A DNA stretch of 42,224 nucleotides from Chloroflexota bacterium (GTDB lineage Bacteria > Chloroflexota > Anaerolineae > Anaerolineales > UBA11579), in assembly GCA_019456165.1 (NCBI GenBank), contig VRUJ01000040.1, positions 1-42,224 of the forward strand, written 5' to 3'. The notes beneath the pieces are model-generated. The model was not told the origin of the DNA, made no database searches, and saw only the letters and a program-made list of their open reading frames with translations. Positions 1 through 8,822 of the stretch are shown here, one piece after another. Positions within the stretch are counted from its first letter, which is position 1; every line of letters begins with the position of its first letter. The translations under genes were made by a program, and so were the position numbers.

Positions 1-95
1 TGAACTTTAACTCAGGCTAAAGCTTGCCCGACTAAAAAGGGCTTGACCATTTTACAGAAAAGATGTTGCACAATCGAAAATAACTGCCATTACAT

Positions 96-2225
96 TTACA
101 TATTAGTTATAGGATGTGTCTGTTTCCCAAACCTAAAGTATGCCCAAGCCGAAAAAATATAAAAAGCCAGCGCCAAAAGGTATAAACTACGGATGCCAAA
201 CATTAGGGAGGAATATTCAAAAATGCCGCCTAACACTGCGCCGATCAAATTCGAGCCAAGTGCAACCTCTACCATTTTGGTCTGCTTAAAAGTTATCGCG
301 AAAATAATCCCTGCGAAGAACAATGGAATTGCTTGCGAAAGACTAGCTAGTGTAATCCGCCAAATAAGACTGAAACCCAAGAAATTACCGATCGAAACAA
401 AATAATTGAAAATCAGAGCAACCACTAATAAGGTATAGAAGGGTCGCACATCATGTATTTTAAAACGCTCTACCAGAATATTCGCAATTAAAATCATGGT
501 GAGAATTGCAGCAATCACAGCCGCGTTAACTATCCAGGTAGAGCCTAGCAGTAGAGCTATCTCAGTTATGCTTTTAGTTTCCAATAAGAAAAATGCTGCG
601 CCCATGAAAAAGAAGTGCGAGCTGATCTGCCTGAAATCAGGCAGCACGCGTCGAATGAATACAATACTGAAAGCGGCTATAGATATTAGTGCAATTAAAT
701 AAGTGGTTGGTAGAGACCGATCGCGTAAGTAAAGATAGGGCCACTGGTCTGTGTTCGCTTCAATACTTTCATCGTAATAATAATCGTCACGATAAGTAAC
801 ACGGGAATCATCCACTAATAAATCCGGGAAGGGTTGGTGACCAAGGATGAGGAGAATGCTTCCGTAAACTGTTTGGTACGTTTGGGGTTCATGGCCAAAA
901 ACATCTTTAAGTCCACGGTATAATCTCAAGCCAATCCATTCGTTTTCGGCAGGTACACCAAAAGATATAACCAGAAGCCCATCTTCCGCGAGGATGCGCT
1001 TAACATCTGTAAAACTTTCAATTGTATAAACAAAATTATCCAGGCGCACACTACTGGCAGTACTGAATAGGGTATGCGAATCGAGTAACCCGAATACGAT
1101 CAGGTCGTAACTATTCTCATCATTACGAAAGAAAGATCGTGCATCTTGGTTAACTAAGGTTAGGTTATCAGAATCCGCATAAGGTTCTTCGGGGTGCAAT
1201 TCCTTGCCAATGTCCAGAATAAGCGGGTCAATCTCAACCGCTGTGATTCGTTGAGCTCCAGCCCGTATTGCACCTGCAACATCATTTCCGGAACCAGCCC
1301 CCACTATTAAAACATTATCAAGGGTGGGTAGAATCAAATATGGCAGATCATAAACACCGTAGCGTGCATCGAAGTGGTCGGGGGAGAGATCGTAATTCTC
1401 TGCTACAAAATCTGCTGATAAATTCCAGATCATTTGATGCCAGGCCTTGTTCACCACTAAACCATAGCCTAATAAAAGATCAGAGGGCTGTTCAGCATAA
1501 ATTGAGTTGAGGTCAATCCGGTAATATGGGGACCATAACGTTCGTTCTGCATCTGGTGGCTGGATCATAGTAATCAAGACTATGAGGAGCATTAAGATCC
1601 CATTCATGACCCAGGATTTCAATGCCCCGTAAAGTGGTAAAAAGTAAAAAGCCCCCACTCCCGCGATTAGGAACCATGCTGACGGTGGCCACCGCAAAAA
1701 CGATATCAGAGTATATAACAAGATGCCCACTAAACTACCAGAAACGTTAATCGAGTACCCCCTTAGAGGAGGAAAAATTTTGAATTTTTTTACCGTAATA
1801 TATCCCAAAGGAATAAACAAAAACGTAATCAGAATAAACACAGATAATAGAATTGCATAAAAAGCTATACTTTGGAAAACGAATGTCACTGGATCAGATA
1901 AAACCGGAGCCCACACGAACTCTTGCGCATTTGACTGATTTGAGAGCGCAAACTCACTAATCACACTCCGCCCAATGATCAATACCATCCCTACATTCAC
2001 AATTAGCAAGGGGAAAAAATACTTCTCAAACCATTTAAAGGTAGTATTGCGACGAAATGCTGCGAACCCAAGCCCTAGACCTAAAAAAGTCGCAATCAAA
2101 GCGAAATTCTTATAAAAAGCGAATATACGCAGTTCAGACGCCACCCAACGAATAAAGACTAATTCAGTGAATAGGCCAATGGCACTAACCAAAAAGAGAT
2201 CAATAAAATCTTTACGTCTTCGCAA
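96..2225 (-). CDS. Polytopic membrane protein with spermidine-synthase-like domain
   Basis: A 709-residue protein in three parts. A hydrophobic N-terminal block of several membrane segments covers about residues 1-230. A soluble Rossmann-type domain follows (about 270-510) with a nucleotide-binding glycine motif (VLIVGAGSGNDV), a following acidic strand end (AVEIDP) and DARSFF/YDLIVFG, all typical of the spermidine synthase/methyltransferase fold. A second polytopic block ends the protein. Spermidine synthases are soluble and about 280 residues, so this belongs to the membrane-fused spermidine-synthase-like family whose substrate is generally unknown; polyamine synthesis should not be assumed. 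I chose the TTG at 2225-2223 as start because GGAGGT lies 7 nt upstream (2238-2233). The longer in-frame ATG at 2297 adds 24 residues and lacks a good ribosome site. Confidence 0.8.
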   Translation of the reverse strand: MRRRKDFIDLFLVSAIGLFTELVFIRWVASELRIFAFYKNFALIATFLGLGLGFAAFRRNTTFKWFEKYFFPLLIVNVGMVLIIGRSVISEFALSNQSNAQEFVWAPVLSDPVTFVFQSIAFYAILLSVFILITFLFIPLGYITVKKFKIFPPLRGYSINVSGSLVGILLYTLISFLRWPPSAWFLIAGVGAFYFLPLYGALKSWVMNGILMLLIVLITMIQPPDAERTLWSPYYRIDLNSIYAEQPSDLLLGYGLVVNKAWHQMIWNLSADFVAENYDLSPDHFDARYGVYDLPYLILPTLDNVLIVGAGSGNDVAGAIRAGAQRITAVEIDPLILDIGKELHPEEPYADSDNLTLVNQDARSFFRNDENSYDLIVFGLLDSHTLFSTASSVRLDNFVYTIESFTDVKRILAEDGLLVISFGVPAENEWIGLRLYRGLKDVFGHEPQTYQTVYGSILLILGHQPFPDLLVDDSRVTYRDDYYYDESIEANTDQWPYLYLRDRSLPTTYLIALISIAAFSIVFIRRVLPDFRQISSHFFFMGAAFFLLETKSITEIALLLGSTWIVNAAVIAAILTMILIANILVERFKIHDVRPFYTLLVVALIFNYFVSIGNFLGFSLIWRITLASLSQAIPLFFAGIIFAITFKQTKMVEVALGSNLIGAVLGGIFEYSSLMFGIRSLYLLALAFYIFSAWAYFRFGKQTHPITNM

Positions 2226-2412
2226 TACTTTGACCTCCAGATTGAAATTAATCGTAGAATAATACCTGATACACAAATAATTGTATAATTTTACCATCAG
2301 CGAATATAAATGTCCGAGGATTATTCCTTACCATTTAGTCAGAAAGGGTAGGTGGATTCCCAATGAGATTCAAGATTATTAATGATAAATTCTGTCATTT
2401 TATAAGCACAAA

Positions 2413-2426
2413 AGAACATACGTTCT
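2413..2426. promoter_or_regulatory. Candidate LexA/SOS-type palindrome
   Basis: AGAACATACGTTCT reads as GAAC-N4-GTTC, the core of the Gram-positive-type (DinR) SOS box. It lies between the divergent membrane synthase-like gene and the LysM gene, about 100 bp from the latter. Only the palindrome is seen; LexA binding is inference and a chance match is possible. Confidence 0.3.
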
Positions 2427-2518
2427 GGAATCGCTAATTCGTCAACCAATCTACACAAAAATCGGGTAAAATTAACCGTATGAGGCCTGGCATTCTTACC
2501 GCCGCCGGGGAATGAAGC

Positions 2519-3241
2519 ATGTCATACCAACCCCCTTATAAAACCATCGAGTCTTACCGCCGCCGTCAACGCTATGGGCCGGTCATCATTGGTGGGTTAT
2601 CTTTGTTATTGATCGCAATTGGTTTGCTGTTCTTATGGCTATGGTTGAGCGATACCAGCCTGGGCAGTCTGGCATTGTTTGCTACCGACGTACCTTCACC
2701 AACATATACTTCCACACCTCTGCAGCCAAGCGTAACCCCATCAGCCTCAGCTCCCCCAACCGAAACCCTGCCCCCCACTGTAGGACCCACACCTACGGCA
2801 GATGCACCATTCGAATATACAGTTGAATCTGAGGATACATTAGGCGGACTGGCCGAGAGATTTGGGCTAGACCCGGAGATCGGTTATCTAATTATCCAGG
2901 ATTTGAATAATTGGACGCCGGGGCGATATCTACAAGTTGGTGAGGTAATCATCATCCCCCCACCAGGGACAATATTATTTACGCCTACCCCTATTCCTCC
3001 CAACTTATCTGCGGGAACAGAGATAATTTACCGGGTACTGCCCGGAGACACATTAGCCTCTATTGCAGCCGAATTGTTGAGCACGATTGATGCGATTATT
3101 GAAGCAAACGACATCTTGGATCCTGACCAAATTGGGGTCGGAGATCTGCTCTTCGTTCCAATTGGGCTGGTCACCCCAGCTCCAACGAATACTCCGGTAA
3201 TCAACGCAACCTCTACATCTTCTGCTACCGCAGTGCCGTAA
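2519..3241 (+). CDS. Membrane-anchored protein with two LysM domains
   Basis: A 240-residue protein with a basic cytoplasmic N terminus, one membrane segment (about residues 20-44), a Ser/Thr/Pro-rich linker (about 57-96) and two LysM-type modules (about 99-148 and 168-214). The modules are recognisable by YTVESEDTLGGLAERF and YRVLPGDTLASIAAEL, each followed by a VGEVIIIP or VGDLLFVP ending. LysM modules bind N-acetylglucosamine-containing glycans such as peptidoglycan. No catalytic domain is present, so an anchoring or cell-wall sensing role is the most that can be inferred. GGGGA seven bases upstream supports the ATG. A 12-codon open frame (2480-2515, ending TGA) lies just upstream and could be a leader peptide, but I have no further support for it. 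Confidence 0.8.
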   Translation: MSYQPPYKTIESYRRRQRYGPVIIGGLSLLLIAIGLLFLWLWLSDTSLGSLALFATDVPSPTYTSTPLQPSVTPSASAPPTETLPPTVGPTPTADAPFEYTVESEDTLGGLAERFGLDPEIGYLIIQDLNNWTPGRYLQVGEVIIIPPPGTILFTPTPIPPNLSAGTEIIYRVLPGDTLASIAAELLSTIDAIIEANDILDPDQIGVGDLLFVPIGLVTPAPTNTPVINATSTSSATAVP

Positions 3242-3287
3242 ATCCCTAAAATATGACCTTGAATAGTTGTCTTGCGGGTAAATCAAT

Positions 3288-3320
3288 TAAAAAAAACAGG
3301 CCAGGATCGACTGGCCTGTT
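3288..3320 (-). terminator. Intrinsic terminator of the RNase J gene
   Basis: A perfect 10-bp stem (AACAGGCCAG at 3295-3304 with CTGGCCTGTT at 3311-3320) and a 6-nt loop. On the minus strand it is followed by a run of U (the A-run at 3288-3296), as expected for a terminator just past the RNase J stop codon. The plus side has no U tract. Confidence 0.85.
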
Positions 3321-3343
3321 CATTAGATCAACGCTACCCCAGA

Positions 3344-4984
3344 TTAGATTTCATTCACAACCACAAAAACCATTGGTCGTCTTTTAGTCTCCTTATGCAG
3401 GAATGACCTAAGTTTCTGTTTGACGTCTTCCTCCAAATTGCCATTTGATTTGTTGACAGCTCCAGAGATCGTTTTCTTGGCAGCTTCCAACAAATCCCCG
3501 GCATCATCCTGGTATATAAAGCCGCGCGTGATGATCTCGGGTTCCTGTCGCAATTTCCCAGACTTGCGGTTCAAGGTCAGGTTAACAAACACGAAACCGT
3601 CGCGTGACAGGGCTTCGCGCTCGCGTACCACTGCCGGTCCAATATCTCCGACGCGCGATCCATCTACGAACACGTAGCTTCCGGGGACTCGCTCTGCTAA
3701 CTTCATCTTGCCATCAACAAACTCAATCGCCTGCCCATTTTCGATAACCGCTATGTTTTCCTTCGGAACGCCAACTTCTTGCGCCATAATGGCATGTTGA
3801 TGAAGGTGGCGCAGTTCACCGTGGATGGGGATAAGGTATTCTGGGTTCACCAGGTGCAAGAGCAATTTCATCTCTTCCTGGCTGGCGTGACCAGAAACAT
3901 GCACCGGAGAAATCGCATCATAAATCACGTTGGCTCCCCTTTGGAAGAGGCGGTTAATGGTTCCGAAGACGCTCTCTTCGTTTCCGGGGATAGGTTGGGA
4001 TGAAAGTACAACCGTATCGCCTTCTCGCAAGTCAAAATGACGATTACGACCCGCAGCCAGTCGTCCCATTATCGAAGCCGGTTCACCTTGGGAACCGGTG
4101 CACATTAGGACAACCTTGCTCGGTTTCATTTTTAAAGCATCATCCAGGGGCACAATTAGATCATCAGGCACATCCAAATAACCCAATTTGCGTGCCATTT
4201 TGGCATTTTCGCGCATACTCATGCCCACGAAAGCCATTTTACGGCCATGTTTCTGAGCCGCGTTTGCAACCTGTTCCATTCGGGAGATCAGAGATGCAAA
4301 GGAGGCGACCAAAATGCGCCCCGGAGCTTCTCTGAATACTTTATCGAATGCGGGATCAATCACCCTCTCAGAGGGTGTCCACCCAGGTCTATCAGCGTTG
4401 GTTGAATCGGCCAATAATGCCAATACACCCCGCGAGGCAAACTCAGATAGTTTAGCGTAATCTGTCGGCCAGTTATCTACTGGAGTGTGGTCAAACTTAT
4501 AATCTCCAGAATGCACTACCAAACCTGCGGGAGTTGTGATACCCAGCGCAACCCCATCAGGGATCGAGTGGCATACGTGGGCAAACTCTACTTTAAACGG
4601 CCCTATCTCCGCCATATCGCCTGCATTTATTGTGTGCAGTTTGGCCTTATCAAGCAGACCAGCGCGGGATAGCTTTACTTCCAATAGGCCGCGGGTGAGG
4701 GCTGTGGCATAGATCGGGGCATTCACTTGCTCAATTATGTGCCGGATGGCCCCGGTGTGGTCTTCATGTCCGTGGGTGATAACTATACCGCGGACTTGCT
4801 CGCGTTTATCGAGCAAATATTGGAAATCAGGAATTATGTAATCGATTCCCAACATATCGTTCTCGGGAAACATGATGCCGGTATCTACAATTAAGATATT
4901 GTTTCCGTATTCATACAGCATCATATTCTTTCCGACTTCCCCCAGTCCCCCTAAGGGGACAATGCGTAATTTTTTACTACTCAT
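3344..4984 (-). CDS. rnj: Ribonuclease J
   Basis: A 546-residue metallo-beta-lactamase/beta-CASP RNase. The N terminus (KLRIVPLGGLGEVGKNM) and the zinc-binding HGHEDH motif at residues 71-76 are diagnostic, and CHSIPDG, HSGDYKFD, ADSTN, the beta-CASP segment (TGSQGEP) and SGHAS/IHGE follow in family order. Length matches typical RNase J (about 550). The enzyme is a 5'-3' exonuclease and endonuclease of mRNA decay and rRNA maturation in bacteria, many of which lack RNase E. It stands alone on the minus strand between terminators. Its mRNA probably starts near 5196 and carries a roughly 210-nt leader with an internal terminator-like hairpin, suggesting attenuation of this gene. No strong ribosome site is seen directly before the ATG. 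Confidence 0.95.
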   Translation of the reverse strand: MSSKKLRIVPLGGLGEVGKNMMLYEYGNNILIVDTGIMFPENDMLGIDYIIPDFQYLLDKREQVRGIVITHGHEDHTGAIRHIIEQVNAPIYATALTRGLLEVKLSRAGLLDKAKLHTINAGDMAEIGPFKVEFAHVCHSIPDGVALGITTPAGLVVHSGDYKFDHTPVDNWPTDYAKLSEFASRGVLALLADSTNADRPGWTPSERVIDPAFDKVFREAPGRILVASFASLISRMEQVANAAQKHGRKMAFVGMSMRENAKMARKLGYLDVPDDLIVPLDDALKMKPSKVVLMCTGSQGEPASIMGRLAAGRNRHFDLREGDTVVLSSQPIPGNEESVFGTINRLFQRGANVIYDAISPVHVSGHASQEEMKLLLHLVNPEYLIPIHGELRHLHQHAIMAQEVGVPKENIAVIENGQAIEFVDGKMKLAERVPGSYVFVDGSRVGDIGPAVVREREALSRDGFVFVNLTLNRKSGKLRQEPEIITRGFIYQDDAGDLLEAAKKTISGAVNKSNGNLEEDVKQKLRSFLHKETKRRPMVFVVVNEI

Positions 4985-5075
4985 ACTTTTGTAATTTTTT
5001 ACCTTTCAATCAGGACTTATCAAAGCCCGAATTGTTATAGTTAATAATTTATTGTGGGCTTAATTCCATTTTAAG

Positions 5076-5196
5076 AAAAAATGCCCCGCCAGAAACTCTC
5101 AGGCCGGGGCAGTCAATCACCTTCATAATGGTCCATACAGATTGTATATTCTAACGAGGTAACTGGCCGGAAACCCGGCCGGGTTTCAAACAACAA
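5076..5196 (-). ncRNA. Structured leader RNA or small RNA upstream of RNase J
   Basis: The minus-strand transcript expected from the promoter at 5203-5231 would begin near 5196. It soon meets a GC-rich segment with mutually exclusive pairings: the 18-nt palindrome GAAACCCGGCCGGGTTTC at 5170-5187, or the GGCCGG/CCGGCC hairpin at 5164-5179. It then reaches a strong hairpin (GCCCCG at 5083-5088 with CGGGGC at 5105-5110) followed by six U residues (5081-5076). This is the layout of a terminating leader (riboswitch or attenuator) or an independent sRNA of about 120 nt. I do not recognise a known riboswitch consensus. Confidence 0.5.
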
Positions 5197-5202
5197 TGCC
5201 AG

Positions 5203-5231
5203 ATTTTAGCATATAAATATTTTTTTGTCAA
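5203..5231 (-). promoter_or_regulatory. Sigma-A promoter for the RNase J leader
   Basis: On the minus strand a perfect TTGACA (-35, 5231-5226) is followed by a 17-nt spacer and TAAAAT (-10, 5208-5203), with an extended TGC just before the -10. It lies between the groEL terminator and the RNase J leader, so RNase J is transcribed independently of groESL. Confidence 0.8.
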
Positions 5232-5267
5232 AGCAAGGTGCCTCGCAGCATGGAGAGGTCCTCGTCC

Positions 5268-5301
5268 AAAGAAAAAGCCCAAGGAATGAATCCCTGGGCT
5301 T
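5268..5301 (-). terminator. Intrinsic terminator of groESL
   Basis: AAGCCCA (5275-5281) pairs with TGGGCTT (5295-5301), extended by GG/CC across one mismatch. On the minus strand the hairpin is followed by TTTTTCTTT. It lies 25-60 bases past the groEL stop. Confidence 0.8.
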
Positions 5302-5325
5302 CATTGTGTTTTGCTAGATTGTGAT

Positions 5326-6969
5326 CTAGTAACCGCCCATGCCACCCATGTCTGGCATTGGTGGGGCTCCTGCTGCTTCTTCAGGTATATCGCTGATCAA
5401 AGCCTCGGTGGTGAGGATCATAGCAGCGATTGAGGCTGCATTCTCCAGCGCACCTCGGGTAACTTTTGCTGGGTCAACCCAACCTGCTTTGACCATGTCA
5501 ACGTAGTCTTCAGCCAACACGTCAAATCCAATATTGGTATTCTCTTTTTCTGCCTGGGCGCGGCGCACGTTTTCCACGATCACGGAACCGTCCTGGCCAG
5601 CGTTTTCAGTGATCTTACGCATGGGCATTTCCAAAGAGCGTCGCACGATTGTAACGCCAACTTGTTCGTCTTCATCGCCCATTTTCAGTTTATCTAAAGC
5701 GGACATGGCATTTAACAATGCAACGCCGCCTCCAGGAACGATGCCTTCCTCGATAGATGCGCGGGTGGCAGAAACGGCGTCCTCAACTCTGTGTTTCTTC
5801 TCTTTGAGTTCGGTCTCAGTTGCAGCGCCTACACGAATAATGGCCACACCGCCTGAGAGTTTCGCCAGGCGTTCATTCAATTTCTCGCGGTCATAATCGC
5901 TGGTGCTGTTATCGATCTCGGTGCGGATCTGGTCAACGCGGCCTGCGATTGCTTTTGCATCACCCTTACCACCGACTATAGTTGTGTCATCTTTGGTGGA
6001 GGTTACTTTATCAGCCTGGCCGAGGTCTTCAATGGTAGTGCTTTCAAGCTTGCGTCCAGTCTCTTCTGAGATAACCTGGGCGCCTGTCAGCACTGCAATA
6101 TCCTGAAGCATAGCTTTGCGTCGGTCGCCAAAACCAGGAGCCTTGACAGCCAGCACGTTGAGCATGCCGCGTAGTTTATTCAAAACCAAAGTTGCCAAAG
6201 CTTCACCATCAACATCTTCCGAAAGGATTACCAGGTTGCGTTTTCCGGTTTGCACCATTTTCTCCAGAATTGGTACTAAATCCTGGGCAGCAGAAATCTT
6301 TTTATCATAGATTAACAGATGAGCTTCTTCAATTTCAGCTTCCATGTTTTCCGGGTTGGTCACGAAATAAGGAGAAAGGTAACCGCGGTCGAACTGCATA
6401 CCTTCAACGTAATCTTCTTCAAATTCCAAGGTTTGGGAATCTTCAACTGTAATAACGCCATCGTTGCCGACTTTGTCAAAAACGCCAGCGATCAATTCAC
6501 CGATCTCACGATCTTGCGCGGAGACAGAAGCTACATTGGCCATATCTTCTTTTGTTTTGATCTTTATTGCTTCTTTGGTGATTTTGTCGGCGATTTTCTT
6601 AGTGGCAGCCAAAATACCGCGCTTTAAAAGCATCGGGTTGGCGCCTGCGGCCAGGTTCTTCATCCCATCGGTAACTATGGCATGGGCCAGGACTGTAGAA
6701 GTAGTGGTGCCGTCTCCGGCAATGTCATTGGTCTTGGTCGCAGCTTCTTTTAGCAGTTGAGCGCCCATATTCTCAAAGGGGTCTTCAAGCTCAATCTCTT
6801 TGGCAACTGTGACGCCATCGTGGGTGATGGTAGGCGCACCAAACTTACGATCCAGAGCCACATTGCGGCCCTTGGGGCCTAATGTTGTGGTCACCGCTTC
6901 AGCTACTGCATCCACGCCCTTTTTCAGACGGCGGCGGGCATCTTCCGAAAATATTAATTGTTTAGCCAT
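5326..6969 (-). CDS. groEL: Chaperonin GroEL
   Basis: A 547-residue 60-kDa chaperonin, standard length. It has the expected N terminus ([14 protein letters not shown]), ATP-binding TLGPKGRNV and [11 protein letters not shown], the apical domain, and the Gly/Met-rich C-terminal tail ([10 protein letters not shown]). Fourteen subunits fold client proteins with GroES, using ATP. The ATG has AAGGAG eight bases upstream. The gene follows groES by 72 bp on the same transcript, so it should share the CIRCE/HrcA control upstream of groES. Nothing looks unusual. Confidence 0.98.
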   Translation of the reverse strand: MAKQLIFSEDARRRLKKGVDAVAEAVTTTLGPKGRNVALDRKFGAPTITHDGVTVAKEIELEDPFENMGAQLLKEAATKTNDIAGDGTTTSTVLAHAIVTDGMKNLAAGANPMLLKRGILAATKKIADKITKEAIKIKTKEDMANVASVSAQDREIGELIAGVFDKVGNDGVITVEDSQTLEFEEDYVEGMQFDRGYLSPYFVTNPENMEAEIEEAHLLIYDKKISAAQDLVPILEKMVQTGKRNLVILSEDVDGEALATLVLNKLRGMLNVLAVKAPGFGDRRKAMLQDIAVLTGAQVISEETGRKLESTTIEDLGQADKVTSTKDDTTIVGGKGDAKAIAGRVDQIRTEIDNSTSDYDREKLNERLAKLSGGVAIIRVGAATETELKEKKHRVEDAVSATRASIEEGIVPGGGVALLNAMSALDKLKMGDEDEQVGVTIVRRSLEMPMRKITENAGQDGSVIVENVRRAQAEKENTNIGFDVLAEDYVDMVKAGWVDPAKVTRGALENAASIAAMILTTEALISDIPEEAAGAPPMPDMGGMGGY

Positions 6970-7041
6970 TAACTTACTCTCCTTACACTATTAATGTGTA
7001 TTATCTACTGTAATTTGCTTCTTTAATTTGAGCAGCAATAT

Positions 7042-7338
7042 TTACCCGTCTACGATTGCAAGCAGGTCGGATTCTCGCAGGATGAGCAATTTCTTGCCAT
7101 CCAGCTTGATCTCGGTTCCCGAGTACTTGGCAAATAATACCGTGTTGCCTTCTTCGACATCTAAAGCAATCTTATCCCCGCTATCGTTGCGTTCGCCGGG
7201 TCCTACTGCCAAGACTTTACCTTTTTGAGGTTTCTCTTTGGCTGTTTCGGGTAGTACAATCCCACCTGGGGTAACATCCTCATCTTCGATTGGTTCTATG
7301 ACAACGCGATTTCCAAGGGGTTTTAAAGAAATTGACAT
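7042..7338 (-). CDS. groES: Co-chaperonin GroES
   Basis: A 98-residue co-chaperonin with typical [15 protein letters not shown] start, a mobile loop ([18 protein letters not shown]) carrying the hydrophobic GroEL-contact residues (IVL), and the conserved [13 protein letters not shown] segment. It caps the GroEL ring. AGAGGAG about seven bases before the ATG is a good ribosome site. It is the first gene of the groES-groEL operon and lies about 75 bp downstream of a perfect CIRCE operator. Confidence 0.98.
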   Translation of the reverse strand: MSISLKPLGNRVVIEPIEDEDVTPGGIVLPETAKEKPQKGKVLAVGPGERNDSGDKIALDVEEGNTVLFAKYSGTEIKLDGKKLLILRESDLLAIVDG

Positions 7339-7412
7339 ACTTTACTCCTCTCTTTAGTTTTTCTGAATTATTTCATTCATGAAAAATAGTTTATTAATCC
7401 CTGTTTTTGATT

Positions 7413-7439
7413 TTAGCACTCATTCTTGTGGAGTGCTAA
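7413..7439. promoter_or_regulatory. CIRCE operator (HrcA binding site) of groESL
   Basis: TTAGCACTC (7413-7421), nine bases, then GAGTGCTAA (7431-7439): a perfect match to the CIRCE consensus. It lies just downstream of the -10 on the minus strand and covers the expected transcription start, so bound HrcA should block initiation. The hrcA gene itself is in this window. Confidence 0.97.
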
Positions 7440-7450
7440 TTCGCTGGTGT

Positions 7451-7479
7451 ATGATAACTATTTTTATTTGGGCAGTCAA
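7451..7479 (-). promoter_or_regulatory. groES promoter
   Basis: On the minus strand TTGACT (7479-7474), a 17-nt spacer, then TATCAT (7456-7451), immediately upstream of CIRCE. The hexamers and spacing are identical to the hrcA promoter at 12678-12706. Confidence 0.85.
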
Positions 7480-7535
7480 GGTATTATTAGAAACTCTTAT
7501 AAATTTCTTACGCTTCCCCATATTCACAACACACA

Positions 7536-8813
7536 CTACTCGGAACAAAATATTTCCCAAATATTCCTATTCTCGGTCACAACGCCCATGGTAATTTCGT
7601 CTTCCGAATACGTAGCTTCAATCTCATCCATCAAACTCACAATCTCATCACATTCCTGCCCATAAGCCGCTAATAATGATCCCAGAGTCAGGTAATAAGC
7701 TAAAGAGTCATCTCTGAGAGGCAGCCCGACAACATCCACATCCATCTCCATATTTTCTTCTGCTGAGCAGCCATAGACCGCACACCTCAATACGAGAATG
7801 GCATCCTCATAATTGCGGGCTTGATTTCGGATGATCCCCAGGACACCGTAGATATCCGGATTAGCTGGATCAAATAATAAGGCACGCTCGACATTACGCG
7901 CAGCGATGAAAAACTCTCCATCTCTGGAATATGTTTTGGCAATGGCGATATATGGCAGTGGGTCTTCAATCTCAAGACGCTCATTAATTGTAGCAGCGCG
8001 GTCAAAATAATCCAGCGCTTGGTCGTATAGTCTCAAGACCCGGTAATTCTGGCCAATTTTAAGATATAGGTAAGTGAAGTTAGGCTCTAGCTCAACAGCC
8101 AGTTTATATTCCTCGATAGCCAAGTTATAGAACCCAGAAGCTTCCAACACGGTTGCGAGAACCCGGTGGGTATCCATGATATTGGGTTCCAAAACGACAG
8201 CTTGTTCCGCCAACTGACGGGCTTGAATCCACTGCCTTTGGTCGGATAGCACCTCTGCCCGGTACGCCATCGCGAGGGGATTCTGGCTGTCCAGTTGAGT
8301 GGCGCGGATGGCTGCTTCGGAAGCCCGTAAGAGTAATTCATCTCGTTGGTCGCTAAAATCGACTGCAGAAGCATTCCAGTCTAAAACCAAAGCATAAACT
8401 GCGTGAACATTGCTGTCTAATGGATCGAGCTCAACTGCAAGTTCAATATTCTCCAGTGCTTCAGCCAGTCTTTCCTGGCGAGGGCTTTGGGTAAGCATGC
8501 TGGATGAGTATGTCTGAATACGGGCAAGTTCAACTAAAACCTGCGCATTTTCCGGTTCAACCCGTAACGCATCCTCGTACGCCTGGATGGCGTCATCCAG
8601 ATCTCCGGAAATATAATTTGCTTCACCTTCTTGGCTAAAAGAGTAAGCGGTGCGGGTTGCTGTTGGTGTTGGAAGGAAAAGCGGCTCGATTTCATCATTC
8701 TGATAAGAGCTAAATAATATCCACCAGATCACAATTAACAGGATCAACAAAACCCAGCGTAATTGAGATTTGTTATTTTGCTGAAAAAGGCGGCGTTCTT
8801 TAGGAACTTTCAT
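7536..8813 (-). CDS. Membrane-anchored TPR protein (copy 2)
   Basis: A 425-residue protein with a short basic N terminus, one membrane segment (about residues 18-37) and a long tetratricopeptide-repeat region. Repeats are visible as A-x-E-x-Y-x-L-A/E-P patterns such as NYISGDLDDAIQAYEDALRVEPENAQ, in pieces up to about residue 350. The C-terminal 60 residues do not look like TPR. The presumed extracytoplasmic TPR superhelix would be a protein-protein interaction scaffold; no partner is evident. It is paralogous to the gene immediately upstream (9-bp gap, same strand), which shares membrane anchor, repeat order and a Cys/acid-rich C-terminal segment, so the two probably arose by duplication and are co-transcribed. 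Confidence 0.8.
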   Translation of the reverse strand: MKVPKERRLFQQNNKSQLRWVLLILLIVIWWILFSSYQNDEIEPLFLPTPTATRTAYSFSQEGEANYISGDLDDAIQAYEDALRVEPENAQVLVELARIQTYSSSMLTQSPRQERLAEALENIELAVELDPLDSNVHAVYALVLDWNASAVDFSDQRDELLLRASEAAIRATQLDSQNPLAMAYRAEVLSDQRQWIQARQLAEQAVVLEPNIMDTHRVLATVLEASGFYNLAIEEYKLAVELEPNFTYLYLKIGQNYRVLRLYDQALDYFDRAATINERLEIEDPLPYIAIAKTYSRDGEFFIAARNVERALLFDPANPDIYGVLGIIRNQARNYEDAILVLRCAVYGCSAEENMEMDVDVVGLPLRDDSLAYYLTLGSLLAAYGQECDEIVSLMDEIEATYSEDEITMGVVTENRNIWEIFCSE

Positions 8814-8822
8814 GACAAAAAC

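Noticed and set aside
1..95. Terminator hairpin after the first gene (GCCC/GGGC near 27-43)
   Set aside because: The stem is only about four pairs and the U tract falls in the loop, not after the stem.
96..2225. Naming the first gene as a true spermidine synthase (speE)
   Set aside because: It is more than twice the length, flanked by membrane domains, and has no polyamine gene neighbours.
5091..5110. Glycine-riboswitch-like AAACTCTCAGG on the plus strand
   Set aside because: The matching GGAGAG and GGGGCAA elements of the aptamer are absent, and the sequence is the complement of a terminator stem on the minus strand.
3420..6760. Plus-strand open frames opposite RNase J and groEL
   Set aside because: They are antisense shadows of strongly conserved genes, lack ribosome sites and have low-complexity Ser-rich products.
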